A program made the translations under genes and the position numbers. From positions 1,674,001 through 1,738,000 of the forward strand of contig JAEILZ010000004.1 of assembly GCA_018873225.1 (NCBI GenBank): 64,000 nt of DNA, written 5' to 3'. Positions 31,554 to 43,400 of the stretch are shown piece after piece. The DNA comes from [Phialemoniopsis] sp. UDSM-2020. Taxonomy: Eukaryota; Ascomycota; Sordariomycetes; Thyridiales; Thyridiaceae. Each line of letters starts with the position of its first letter. Position 1 is the first letter of the stretch. The notes under the pieces are model-generated. The model saw only the letters and a program-made list of their open reading frames with translations. It did not search any database and was not told the origin of the DNA.

Positions 31554-32657
31554 CTTGACGGTTGGTAAATGCACTGAACCGCCGAACTGCTTGAATGAAG
31601 TATTGTAAGATGAAAATCCGTTGCGATTTCCACTCAATATCAATCAATTGGCGCCCTGTACCGTAGAAGTCGCTGCTCCGATTGTCTCCGATGCGAATCC
31701 CAGTCTTAATGGTATCCGCGGAGTTGTGAGCGGGAGCCAATTCAGCCAAGAGAAAGAGTTCTAGGTCGCGTGCAAGGTCCAAACGGTTAGGATGAGAGCT
31801 ATGAGCTAGAGATGGCCGGTGAACTATCTCATGGGAATGGGATGTATTCGGATATTGTATGAACCGAGGGAAAAGAAGAATGAAAAGTCGCTTATATCTC
31901 ATAAGAAGTCGTTAATTCAAGCTCACCCGAAAAAGTTTTGCTTGCTGGTTGTCTACAGATTCGTCCCTTTTTAGGCGCTCCATATTTGCAGCTCAATTCG
32001 CCAGGTGCTCGTATGATTGCCGAGCTCGCTGGTCTGGCCCCGGGGAGAAAGTTCGGCGATGTTGCTGCGCGTCATGCGCCAAAGGTGGAGCGTCATCAGC
32101 TTTTAGGGGACCTGCCAGCCGGGCGGCCTTTAGATCAATTTGATAGACGAGAGGATACGGGCGTTTGCAATGAGCAAAAATAGATGCCGGACGATTTGTG
32201 TTGTCTTCCGACATCTCCTTGCTCGCGCAACCGGCAAAGAGTCTCTTCAAGCATCTCTCTTTTGACCGCCTGCATGGGATTGAATTTGCCTCGAAGTGGG
32301 ATTCATGTCTGTATTTCATTGGCATGCGACCCTGGCAAGCTGCAGGGCTCATTCTGTAGTGCACGTCCGATTCTCGGAACTTCTCGGCGTGTTGCTCTGC
32401 TAGTATCATGAAGTCGAATATCTACTTATTAGTATTCAGGATGACTTATACTCAACCATTTACGTTCGTGTTATCCTAAATACATTGAATATGTGATTGT
32501 TCGACTTGGGCTCTCTCGCCGTCGTCATTTGTGTAGCTGGACCGATTATTCCCTCTTAACATTTGCGTGTGTCTTTTGTAGGGATCCTGCCCCATCTGTC
32601 ACTCTATTGACCCGCTCCAAAACGCCCTGAGATATCTATCATTTTGATCGTTTTACT
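31554..32657. other. Intergenic, no supported gene
   Basis: 1.1 kb between the small membrane protein and the stop of HIS3. Frames at 31522-31902 and 31993-32409 (minus) lack motifs and overlap arbitrary frames on the other strand. Mostly AT-rich near 32430-32560. Confidence 0.55.
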
Positions 32658-33444
32658 CTAAGCACTCAGCGTGCCCTTGGTGCTCGGTACCTCGCCCTCC
32701 TTGCCAGCCACCTTGGCCGTCGCATGTCGGACCGCCACAGCCAGCGCCTTGAACGCACTCTCAGCGCGGTGGTGGTCGTTCTCGCCCCGCAGGCAGTCGA
32801 CGTGGAGGGTGATGCGGGCGGCCTGGGCAAAGCTTTGCAGGCAGTGGGGGATCATCTCGCAGCTGAGATCGCCAATCTTCTCTCGGCGCAGGCCCAGGTC
32901 GATGACGCTGTAGGGCCTGTTGCTGATGTCGACGACGGCGCGCGACAGGGCCTCGTCGAGGGGGCAGTAGGCGGAGCCGAAGCGGGCGATACCGGCGGCG
33001 CTGCCGAGGGCCGTGTTGAAGGCCGTTCCGAGAGCAATGCAGACGTCTTCCGCGGTGTGGTGGTCGTCGACTGAACAAATATACCTGTTAATAGACACGA
33101 GACTGATCGCCAACCCATGCGGCCTGGGTGACGGGTGAGTAGACCATCCGTCCAAGGTTTGACTCACTGTGCAGATCGCCCTTGCAGTTGAGCACCAAGC
33201 TCCATCCAGCGTGCTTAGAAAGCGCATGGAGCATGTGATCTAGAAAGCCAATTCCCGTGTGTATGCTGATCGTTTGTGACTTGCTTGTCTGAGAGGCATG
33301 GTCGTCCGCGCCGTTTGCGAGCAGTCGCGAGTCTGTGTTGGGAGGGAATGATCCGCCGTCCAGGTTTAGGGCCAGCTGAATCTTGGTCTCGTTGGTATCG
33401 CGAGCGATTGCGGCCCAGCGAGGGCTCGACTTGGTGGATGACAT
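32658..33444 (-). CDS. HIS3: Imidazoleglycerol-phosphate dehydratase (histidine biosynthesis)
   Basis: Seventh-step histidine enzyme (IGP to imidazole acetol phosphate), Mn-dependent, cytosolic. Exons 33444-33168 and 33070-32658; 229 residues, normal for the family. Motifs: [35 protein letters not shown], the metal-binding [14 protein letters not shown] created across the splice junction, [18 protein letters not shown], and [18 protein letters not shown] with the second His-His pair. A ~20-residue insert ([15 protein letters not shown]) precedes the first histidine motif, as is common in ascomycetes. The start ATG is at 33444; the frame extends only to a TTG upstream. The intron donor lies inside a TGAGTCA, the reverse complement of a Gcn4 site. 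The gene is divergent from LOC1. Confidence 0.97.
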
Positions 33445-33835
33445 GGTCAAGTATTCGCGTGGAAGTCGTATACACAGTTATGTCCCAAATATACCAATTA
33501 CTCGACGACGGCGGTGTTAACGTTCAAAGTTGGCTGCTTGGAAAGTGACGGTAAGCTATTGGTCGAGAAAATTTGGCCGCATTTGTTAGGTAGTGATGCC
33601 CATGCGATAACGATAAGCTGCCCCGCAGGCGACTAGACCCTTGCGTCTGGCACATCCAGCCACAGATTTAGCACCACTGAGCACCAATCCCGCCCCTCTC
33701 TCAGCGGATATCAGTGGGTAACAGTGGTAGCTTTCCTTCTTATCGTCCAAAATTTTCTTTCCCCAATCGCTGATCCCATCACCCTCAGAATTGGAACCGG
33801 TGCGACAACGTGAACGTCACCGCACACAAACAAAG
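33445..33835. promoter_or_regulatory. Divergent promoter of HIS3 and LOC1
   Basis: 391 bp shared by the two genes. It carries AAAATTTT at 33749-33756 on the LOC1 side and a second GAAAATTT near 33566. No TGACTCA was found here. Confidence 0.55.
33749..33756 (+). promoter_or_regulatory. RRPE-like element upstream of LOC1
   Basis: The octamer AAAATTTT, read as GAAAATTTTGG on the minus strand, matches the core of the rRNA-processing element found before ribosome-biogenesis genes in ascomycetes. It lies about 80 bp upstream of the LOC1 ATG, a fitting position for a ribosome-assembly gene. An A/T octamer can also arise by chance. Confidence 0.35.
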
Positions 33836-34494
33836 ATGGCGCCTACACGAACGAGAACCGTCAAGAACAAGCATGCCGCCAACAAGTCTGGTATCAAGGG
33901 CAGCAGGAGTTCTAAAAATCCGGACGTAGACCCCGTCTCCAAGTCCAAGAAGCCGCAGGGAAAGAACTCGATCCAGACGCCGCTCAAGGGGAGACCGTCA
34001 ATATCGGACCTCTTGAAGAAGCGCAAGAAGAAGGTGTACTCGGAGAAGGAACTCGACATTCCAAAGCTCAATATGATTACACCTGTCGGCGTGGAGAAGC
34101 CCAAGGGCAAAAAGAAGGGCAAGGTCTTTGTGGATGATAGGGTAGGTCGTCGTGTTGCGCCATTGAAAGGTCCCAAACGCTAAACTCTTGTTCTTTATAG
34201 GAAAGCATGGCCACTATTCTCGCAATGGTCCAGGCAGAGAAGGAAGGCCAGATTGAGTCAAAGATCATGAAGGCGCGCCAGATGGAGGAGATCCGCGAGG
34301 CGAGAAAGGTCGAGGCGGAGAAGAAGGAGGCCGAGCGCAAGGCAAAGTTCGATGAGACGAAGGAGTCTCTGCGGAGGAAACGGAAGCGAACCAAGAAGGG
34401 CGAGGAGGATGAGAACGTCAACGAGTTTGCCGTGACTGGGACCAAGGCCGGCAAGCCCAAGAAGAGGAAGAGTGTTTCGTTCGCTGACGAATAA
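33836..34494 (+). CDS. LOC1: 60S ribosome assembly protein Loc1-like
   Basis: 199 residues from exons 33836-34141 and 34201-34494. Strongly basic, lysine-rich protein with N-terminal [19 protein letters not shown], the block [28 protein letters not shown], then [23 protein letters not shown] long charged coiled-coil-like helix about 105-165 ([14 protein letters not shown]...[11 protein letters not shown]) follows, ending in [13 protein letters not shown]. The [12 protein letters not shown]...[11 protein letters not shown] segment is the signature I associate with fungal Loc1, a nucleolar pre-60S and mRNA-binding factor. The intron is exactly in phase. An RRPE-like motif upstream agrees with ribosome biogenesis. 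Family assignment fairly sure. Confidence 0.82.
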
Positions 34495-34715
34495 GGTTGT
34501 TTCATCGCTAGCATGGCACGGAGTATGGCGCACTGAAGGTTATAAACATGCGTTTCGCGGTCTTCTATTAGGGGCTAGACTGGAGCAAAAGGCGAGCCAG
34601 TACGCCTGAATATATCTATATGCGATACCCATTCTATCATATCTATCCGCAAACTCCTCGCATGAAAAAGCACTGCCCTATGAATGCCGACAATGATATG
34701 TAACAGGTTCGTAGT

Positions 34716-36277
34716 CTAGTCTAGAACGATCTTCATCTTTCGCCTCATCGGATCAAATTCCGCACCGTGAAAGCCGTTCCCATCTGCCTTGCCGTTTGTG
34801 GGCGCCGTGATATTGTTCAGATCAATCTTTGCGGCCATGTTCTTGAAAAAGTTCGAGATCTGCCAAAGTCAGCGGTTGTTGTGAAACACAGAGAATTGGG
34901 CACGTACCGGGTGTGCGTGCCATCTACCACCACCTAGCTCAAACCACGAAAGGTGTCCTCCTAAAGAAGTCGTACATAAGACAGTCCATGGATTCTGCTT
35001 AAACTCCTGATAAGGCACTGCTTCCTTGACAGCGATCTTGGGAGAAATGTGAGCGTAGTTCTGTATAAGACATTCCAGAACAACTTACTGGGTCATCCTC
35101 TGCACTAATGGCGAAAAACGGAATGCGAATCGCAAGTACTGAATCGCAGGAAGAAGCATCACGATAGTAAGCTTCCTCGGTAGGATAGCCCCATGTTGCA
35201 CATCTGGTGGCAGGTGATGTTAGTCAATTTGTCCAAATCACCACCGCCAGCCTTTTCCTTCACTCACTGGACTTCGCGATCAAACTCAAAGAGATACGTG
35301 ATTTTCTGGATGCTCTCGAGGTCGAGATTAGTCCACTTGTTGATAGACTCCTTGTGGCGATCGATCAACTTCTTCATGTTTGCTAGGTTGAAAGGCGTGT
35401 AAGTCTATAAACTGCAAATACGTATTCTCAGGGGCAGGGTACGTACTACCCATGAATCGTTGGTAAACCTCTTTGCCAAGCAAGGTCCGCTGCAGGGCTT
35501 TGCTCGACATCTGCAAGTCGAACGGATTGCCTACTACAACGGCGGCTTTGAGCGGACAATTTTCTCCTTCTTCACCGACATACTGTATTTGACGTCAACA
35601 TTATGCGCTCAGTCCCCAGCTTAGGGAAGATCACTTACATTTGTGAGAATATTGGCACCGAGAGAGAAGCCGAGGGCGAAGAGGGGGCGGTTCGGGAAGG
35701 TTTCTTTCGCCCATTTGACGACCTGTCGGATATCCCAGGTAGCTCGGGCATTGAAGAGTATCCCGCTGGTAATGGAGCTGTGAGCACATCCGCGCGCATT
35801 GACAACGCAGACATCCCAATTGCCGCCGCCCTCCCGGATCAGGGGCTCGATGGCATGTCGAAGGTATACCTCGTGGGACCCTCCGGAGAGGCCATGAAGG
35901 ACAATAAGCATAGGCCTGTCGTCGTCAGATCCGATGCTTGCAAATGCCTCCTCGGAGAAATACGCTGTGCGAGGCGGAAGAGGCTCGTCGTGGTCAGTAT
36001 GCGGATCGACAGCAAAGTCCACCGCAAATGTTCCGGTATAAGTCTTGTGGTTGGCGTCGAAGATTTTCCTCCGATAGTATATCTGGGGACCATGAGGTTG
36101 TGTCACCGTCCACATGGTCTGGAGGTGACCATTGAAGAGGAGTGGGTTCAGGCGACACGGCGGCGTACTCTGCTCACAGATCTTGAGCAAATCCGTCTGC
36201 GAGCCATCCTTTGCCTTTAAGGCCAACGGAGTCGGTGCATGAGTGAAAGTCACTCGGGCCCGGCCGAACCAGTCCAT
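34716..36277 (-). CDS. Alpha/beta hydrolase, EHT1/EEB1-type medium-chain acyltransferase/esterase
   Basis: 424 residues from six exons: 36277-35639, 35582-35450, 35382-35268, 35203-35089, 35036-34908, 34859-34716. AB-hydrolase-4 family, which in yeast includes Eht1, Eeb1 and Mgl2 (YMR210W): acyl-CoA:ethanol acyltransferases, esterases or monoacylglycerol lipases on lipid droplets or outer mitochondrial membrane. Motifs: NGHLQTMWT, oxyanion block LHGLSGGSHEVYLRH, NARGCAHS, nucleophile elbow GFSLGANILTN (Ser about 207), TWGYPTEEAYYRDASS, acid in AISAEDDPIA (about 332) and histidine in LGGHLSWFE (about 361). All catalytic residues are present. The start at MDWFGRARV is the usual family start; the frame is open upstream to a Met at 36367. 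Confidence 0.92.
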
Positions 36278-37136
36278 CGCCGTCCACCTTGCGCCAGAGG
36301 GTGCTTTTGGCCGCAACAGCTTGCTCGAGACTGGGTGGCTTGGAGACTTGACACTACGTCTGATCAAGCTTTGTGCACAGTCAACTGTCTCTCATCCTCA
36401 GCGCAGGGAAAATGGTTTAAAGACGGGGTACATACATTGATGAGTGCTTACGAGGTTATATGAGCGCGGGTTTGGTGATGGAGACAATCATACACGGACG
36501 GTAGTTGATTGGTATCCGGCAGTGTAAAAGGACATCACACAAACAAGACCCGCTCTTGGTACCACTCACTAGTTAACGGGGAGGAGGAGGGCAAGTAGAT
36601 GTTCTTTCACCGGTACCGAATCGAATCACCAAGACATGTAGAAAGTTCTATTCTTCAATTCCCTACTCCTGGATGGCGACAGATAAAAAAAAAAAACCCT
36701 TGATGCTCCTCGAGATCGGTCCACTTACCGAGGCAGGCGGAGAGGCCGTTCGCCGCCAATGTCTGGGTGGACCGTTACATTGAAACGCTGGACGGAGCCC
36801 GTGTTAATAAGGGCATCAGACAGATGTGGTGGCGTTTGTCTCCTGTGGCTTGCCGTGAATCACGTGGGGCCTGTCAGCCACGCTAATCGGTGTCCCCAGT
36901 TTCCCACGCGGACAAGCAGCACCCACACTAGCTGGGCTGCCCTGCAATGCGCGCGCGCATCGAGTCAGCTCTGTACGTACCATGGTATGGTACCGTGCTT
37001 CCACCACGACTCCACGTACCCAAAGTATTGAAGCCAAACCACTATCAACATCATTCGCGCCCACGATGCGACAAATATACGACTGAGAGAGAGCTTCACA
37101 ACCACTTTGTAACGAAAACCCCGACTCCCAAATGAG
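36278..37136. promoter_or_regulatory. Divergent upstream region of the hydrolase and SCC4
   Basis: 859 bp between divergent starts. It contains a 12-nt poly-A at 36685-36696, a TACCATGGTA palindrome near 36980, and the tiny upstream ATG described separately at 37132. No gene seen. Confidence 0.5.
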
Positions 37137-37140
37137 ATGA
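37132..37140 (+). promoter_or_regulatory. Two-codon uORF overlapping the SCC4 start codon
   Basis: ATG AGA TGA at 37132-37140; its stop shares the ATGA at 37137-37140 with the main ATG. Ribosomes initiating at the first ATG would terminate on the main start, a layout known to dampen or couple initiation. Direct reading; effect inferred. Confidence 0.5.
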
Positions 37141-39852
37141 CATATCGAGCACATCTGCCTCCGGGGCAGGCCTACAATGGCCAACCGCCGCCGATGCAGC
37201 AACACGGCTACCCAGTCCAACACAATGGCAATCCTCAAGCACACTTGCCATACCAGAACCCCGGCTACCTGCCTCACTCGCACATCCCTTCTCCACAACC
37301 TCAAGCTCACTTTCATATGAGCGCACAGCATCAGCAGCACATGGAGCCACAACCACTGTATTCAACCTGGGATGGATCGTACATGGGTCACGGCGTGCCC
37401 GTGCCCGAACCTCCAGGCGAGCTTCGATTTGATCCGCGAAATCAATGGCAGCAGCGCCCGACACCAGAAGGATTCAACCAATACCAAGCACCTCCCCAGC
37501 CGTCACCGCAGGCGGTCCCTTCGCCGGTTCTACCTCAGCAAATGCCGCCGCCGCCGCCACAGCAGCACAGGATGCCGCAGGAGCAACCTATTCAGCAAGC
37601 GCCTCTTGTCCAGAGCCCAGTTATCGACCAAGGGCGCAGGTTAACAACGGACGGGTCAGTCAAAAGTACATCGGGGAAAATGTCGCGAAAGTCGAGTTCC
37701 AGCTCCATCGGGAAATCGCCCAAACCCTCGTCAACATCGCTTGTCAATGCTGCCGCCCTTCTCGTCTGTACCGCCGAAGATTGTTTTGCTCAGGCGCACG
37801 CAGCAGTCGAACAAGTTGCTGCGGCAATGGACGCGTCGAGGTTACAAGAGTATCACAAGCTCATAGCAACCGGCTTGGCGTGTCTGGAAGCTGCCCTCAA
37901 TACAAATAAACTACAGCCTAGAGCGGAGGCCAAAATCAGGTTACGATACGGGGCTATTCTCAATGAGGAGACTGAGAACCTCATGCAAGCCGAGACTGCC
38001 CTCAGCAAGGGTATCACTGTTTGTGAAAAGGTATGAGGTGCAATGAGCGATGCGATAAGACTTTCAAACTAACTGTTGGCAGCACCGATTTGCGGACCTG
38101 AAACTTTATACTCAGTACCACTTTTTAAGAGTTTTGTTTCGAAGAAATCGCAAGGCAGCCCTCATTGCGGTTGACAAGCATATCTCAGACTGCACAACGT
38201 ACGTGTTTCAGTCCGCCGAAGTAGATTGCTCATCCTAACGATTTATGACAGGTACAAGCAGATTTACTGGATCTATGCCTTCAGGTTTCTCAAGGCGTCA
38301 TTTCACCTTCAAGGAGGCTCGCAGGCCGATATCCATGCTCTAGAGAATCTTCGCTCTATCGCTACCCTTGGCGGGGAGAGAGGCGACAATGCGATATGCG
38401 TCCTGGCCTTTCTTTTGGAAGGTCTGATACTTCTGAAAACAATGAAAGACGACGCCATCGTACGAATCCAGACATGTCTTGCCCAGGCATCGAAGTTTCA
38501 GTTTGACCCATCTGTCCACATTCCCCAACTCGACATCTTGACCCTTCTGTTGGACTTGGCTTGCAGCCTCCATCAGAAAGTTCCGTCAGATACAATGAAG
38601 AAGCTTACGGCCCTCCAGAGTCGCATGGATGACTTGGTCCATGTCCCGGCCTGGAAAGACCACAAGACTGAGCTGCTCTTACCGATACACAAACAGAACG
38701 TGTCTGTTCAGACCATCAGTGTCGATACAAATGACGTGCTTCGCCCTGGAGATGCAGAATGTGATTTCCTAGTTCTCTCTAGTTTTAGCAAGATGGAGGT
38801 ATATGTTCTTGCGTAAGTACCCCCTTGACCTATCTGCTTCGGATGCAAGGCTCACGGAATACCAGATATACCATCAGTGGACTGGGCCTATTGTACAAAC
38901 CGTCAGGTAGTGACAAGAGTATGGAGTTTTGGCAGGAAGCACAGAGGATGCTTCCGTCCTGTAAGACCACCTGAACCTCATTCCTGACCTCGCTCTGACA
39001 CTGACGTGTATGCTTCTAGGTACAAAAATCATTCCCCCATCTCCATCATCTCTCCCAGAAGCCATTGAGCGTGCTAAATGGCGAAGAGAGATGGATTGTT
39101 ACATCCACATCATGACTGGATTGCACTCGGCCACTCATAGTGACTGGGCTAGAGTGAAGAGTTCTGTTCATACTGTGGAAAATTTGATGAAACAACAGCC
39201 GACTACGTCTCTCCAGACCATGGCCATGTATCTTTCAGGAATATATCAGCAAGGGGTAGGTGAGCTGGACAGCGCACTTCGTCTTTTCGAGGACCAGCGC
39301 TTCTCTTTGCTGAATTACGGATCGCAATCTATGCGCAAGGTGGAGATGGACCTCTCGATCTTGGCGGCCCTCAACAGGCTCTGCATTCTGCAGGCTCCAA
39401 GCCAAGCCCATGGGAACGAAGGGAAGTCGGAAGAGTTGATCGAGCAGCTGGGCCAGATCTGCCCAGAGCACCCGGACCCCGATATCAAGACGGCCTACAA
39501 CCTCGTCATGGCCACGGTCGATACGAACCCGCCCATGTCGATAAACCAGGCCAAGCGCCATATCCACTTGGGTCTGAAAGGTGCACAGACAACAAACAAC
39601 ACGCATTGCCTTTCGATTGCGCTCAACATTATGCGGTTCAAGCTCTTTGAGAACGTGGTCGGAGAGCAGGCTCTCAAGAGTGCGAAAGCGGGTGCCACTC
39701 AGGCCAAGAAGAGCGGCAACTTGCTGTGGATGAGCGTCGCTGACGGGATGTTGGCCCAGTCATACGAGGTACAAGGCGCACAGGCGGAGGCGAGGGAAGC
39801 ACAGCAGTCGGCCACGCGATACGCAAACGAGGCATTCGAGAAGACACAATAG
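37137..39852 (+). CDS. SCC4: Cohesin loading factor subunit Scc4/Mau2
   Basis: Partner of Scc2/Mis4 in loading cohesin onto chromatin. Five exons: 37137-38030, 38083-38198, 38252-38812, 38866-38960, 39020-39852; 832 residues. Residues 1-190 are Pro/Gln/His-rich and disordered, then a Ser/Lys stretch KSTSGKMSRKSSSSSIGKSPK. The TPR-like cohesin-load domain runs from about 205: LLVCTAEDCFAQAHAAVEQV, YHKLIATGLACLEAALNT, LRYGAILNEETENLMQAETALSKG, LLFRRNRKAALIAVDKHI, YWIYAFRFLKASFHLQGG, ending with KKSGNLLWMSVADGMLAQSYE. The pattern of HAxxY-type helices and the C-terminal block is that of fungal Mau2/Scc4. All four introns are 52-59 nt and in frame. A two-codon uORF overlaps the start. Confidence 0.9.
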
Positions 39853-40453
39853 GGATTGTGACACCGGGCGAAAGGGGCGTTTTGGCACGAGGAGATGGTC
39901 TGATACGAGGCGCATGTCGGTGTTTTTGTGAGCGATGTATACCCAATTTCGCGCTTTTGTAATGGCGGCCGGACGTGGGGCAATGAATGTCAACACTGTT
40001 CTACGACTCGGTAGGACTGTTCATGGGAAGAAGGGATCATGGTATGGACGGGTTCGATCAGCATAGCGCTCAACTGTACAGCGAATACAAACTGGCTTTG
40101 CTACCCAGATCTCTGGGCGGAGCACCGAGATTTCAATGTTGGCAATTGCATATTGCTATAATCACTCCTAGAGAGATGCTCATCGTTTTCAAAGAAGACC
40201 TACCCCCAGCACGACTTAGATGTACCTATGGTGGTTGAATGGAATTGCCAGCCGACTTGCAAGGATTTGATGTACAACATTTGATTGGAGAAAACGTGGT
40301 GCTACGGGGTAGGAACGGCGCGTAGTCCCGACATTTTAGCTCCAACCCGCGTTTTCTTGGAGTGGACTCTCCTCCCAAAAAAATCAAAAAGTCCCATGAA
40401 GCTCTAGGGAGGTTTCAACATCTGGCCAACAATTCCCAGAAGTGCATCTCGCA
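39853..40453. other. Intergenic: SCC4 3' region and PET127 promoter
   Basis: 601 bp without a gene. Tandem genes on the same strand; nothing notable in the sequence. Confidence 0.55.
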
Positions 40454-43400
40454 ATGCTCCAATTGAGTGCGCCGGGCGCTCGAATCGCCCGACCATCCTA
40501 CATTTGCACCTCATGTCGCGTTGCAGCAGCTCAGACCACGAGACCGCCCCAGACATGGGCCACACCGGCCAGCTATCGGTCGTATGCGACAGAGGATTCA
40601 GCTGAATCCAAGAGCTCCGATACAAGCGAGTCCAAAACAAAGGATAGACCGACCCAATCGCGAAGGGCTGCAAAACGCCCGAGAACACAGACCACCAGAG
40701 CAAGCCCAGGCACCAGCAAGAAACAGCTCAAGATATGGCAGGAGACACTCGATGTCCTAAAAAGCCTACAGGGTGCGCGCGACCTCCCAGGCAGCTCTTC
40801 CGTGACGAACAAGGGGTCCTCGAAGGATGAGCCCTCTCCGGATTTAGCTTCAGCTTCAACTCCGACCGAAGAGGTGCACAAGCAAGCTCGGACTCTCAAG
40901 GAACAGTTCCGGGCACTGGAGAAGAAGCCTCTTGACAAGGGATCCAATGAGCTCCAGGTCCAGATGCTCGCCGGAGCGCTTGACCTTCTCAAGGATGTTC
41001 TCAGCTCCAAGAAACCGTCAACACCGAAAACCAAGACGTCTTCGGCCAAGCTGAAAGGGAAAGAAGACCAAGATGCAGCGTCCAACGAAGAAGAGACCTC
41101 CAGCTCGGCTAAAAAAGGAAGCAAATCGAGACCAAAGAAGACAGAGTCGAAGAAGCCGGAAGTGAAGAGGATCTCTATCAAGCAATCGACTGTCGCCAGC
41201 AGCCCCCTGAGATCGCGCTTCAAGGTCGAAAAAGTCAACTCGAATCATCTTCATCTCTCGCCAATCGACCGCGCGCAGCCCCCTGTTCCGCGTCTTCAAT
41301 ACGGCTTGGACAGAGCCTTATTCAACCCGGGGGTTTATCATCTTCAAGACCCTAGGTCGAGGGTCTACAATTTTGATCCGTATCTTGCCAGCATCATGCC
41401 GATCCATGAATTTGACTTCAACGCTCTCAAGCAATACATCACGTCGTCCAAGGACAACCAACTCATCTCAATTGCTGCCGAGCACAAGAAGAAGTACACG
41501 GGCTCCACATCCAGTATGACCTCGACTCTGGCACACTTTCATTACCTGCTCTCGGCCTGGAGACCCATCAACCCAGCCCATACTTCTCGATCTTTTGAAC
41601 CGGAATCGTACAACTTCACCAACATCATGCGGGCGCCCTCCGCGGCCTTCCTGCATTGGAAGGATGGCACCTACGCCATCGACGCGGACAAGGAGTATGA
41701 CTCGGCCAACATCCTCAGCATGCTAGGAAAGTCTATGGAAAAGCTTCTCACTCTGCCGAAAGACGACTTTGAGAAGTACCGAGTGAGCAAGTCTCACGAG
41801 TTGACCGAAGAGGAGAAGAACGCCGACGAGGCCTACCACTACACTACTCTCGGTGATTTCATGATGCGGTCACAGCTTGACGCCTATGACCCGAGGGTGC
41901 CTGGATCCGGCATGTTTGACCTCAAGACTAGGGCTGTTGTGTCTATTCGCATGGACGCCAGGGATTTCCAGAATGGCCTCGGCTACGAGATCAGAAGCCG
42001 CATCGGCCAATGGGAGTCTTTCGAGCGTGAGTATTTTGACATGATCCGCTCGGCGTTCTTGAAGTATTCTCTTCAGGTTCGCATGGGTCGCATGGACGGT
42101 ATCTTCGTCGCCTTCCACAACACGCAGCGCATCTTTGGCTTTCAGTACATCAGCATCAATGAGATGGATCTGGCATTGCACGGTATTGAAGACAGGAGTC
42201 TTGGCGATCGCGAGTTCAAGCTGAGTCTTCACCTGCTCAACCAAGTGCTAGACAGGGCTACGGCCAAATATCCAGGCCGCTCCCTACGACTGCACATTGA
42301 GACCCGTCCCTCCGTGGACAGTCCATTCATGTACATTTTTGCCAAGCCTGTCACCGACAAGGAGATATCGGATATACAGAACGCCAATAAGGCAGAGGTT
42401 GAGGCGTTCGAGCGCGATATGATGGGCATGAACAATGCTATCGAATCTGACCCAGAGGCATCAGACGAGGCGGAAGAAAGCTCGGCCGAAGCAGAGGAGA
42501 TTGTCGAGCCCGAGACTGAGGACGATGAGATGCAGAGCCAAAACGTTTGGGAGAAGATCAGGCTGAAGGTCGAGGAGGCTACAGAGAATGAGGCCCTTGG
42601 TGTGGCTCTGGTTCGTGAGACGATTGAGGATGCCCTAGAGCACAGTGGGCTGCTAGTTGCAAGGTCCCCGGAAGAGTCTAACCGCTACGTGGACGCCCTT
42701 TTGGAGGCAGTCACTAGCCCGGACACCACCACCGTAGCCGAGAACATCCAAAAGAGCTCCATGGAGGAGGTCGAGGGTGTGGAGAAGGACAGCGAAGGAG
42801 CAGAGCACTCGGTCGAATCAGCGGAGGCAGTGAAGCCCGAAGTAGAGTCGCCCCAGCTGGAGGAGTCGTCCACTGGAGAGAACCTGAGCGCGACAGAAGG
42901 TTTGCCTACCGAAGTCATGGATGAGTCTCCCGCTCAAGCTCTCGACCAAACTCCGGAGCGAGAGGTGGCTTCCACTACGGTTGAAGAGGCTTCGGAGACC
43001 AGTGACCTCGCTTCATCCAAGGCGTCGGCCACCAAGCTGTCGCTCAAGGATCTCATCCTCAAGTTAGCAGCGCAGGTCGAGGTCGCGCCGCAGGACAAGC
43101 CGAGCGAGGCCGAGAATGAGAAGTGGATTCTCGACTCGGAGACAGACTCGCCAAAGAACAAGCGGTTCGAACGCATCCTCTCCCAACTTATGGCCACCTC
43201 CAAGGACTCTTCTGCTCAGATTGCGGAACATGCCAAGAGCAGCAGCGAGACAGTAGAAGAGACAACCGAGAGCAAGTCAGAAGCAGGCGCCAACACAGAG
43301 GCCACTGCATCCGCACCTGAGCCATCCACGGCGTCGGCCACTGAGGCTGAGGCTGCATCGGAAAGCACCTCACCTACCGAGCACGACGCCACGGCGGCCG

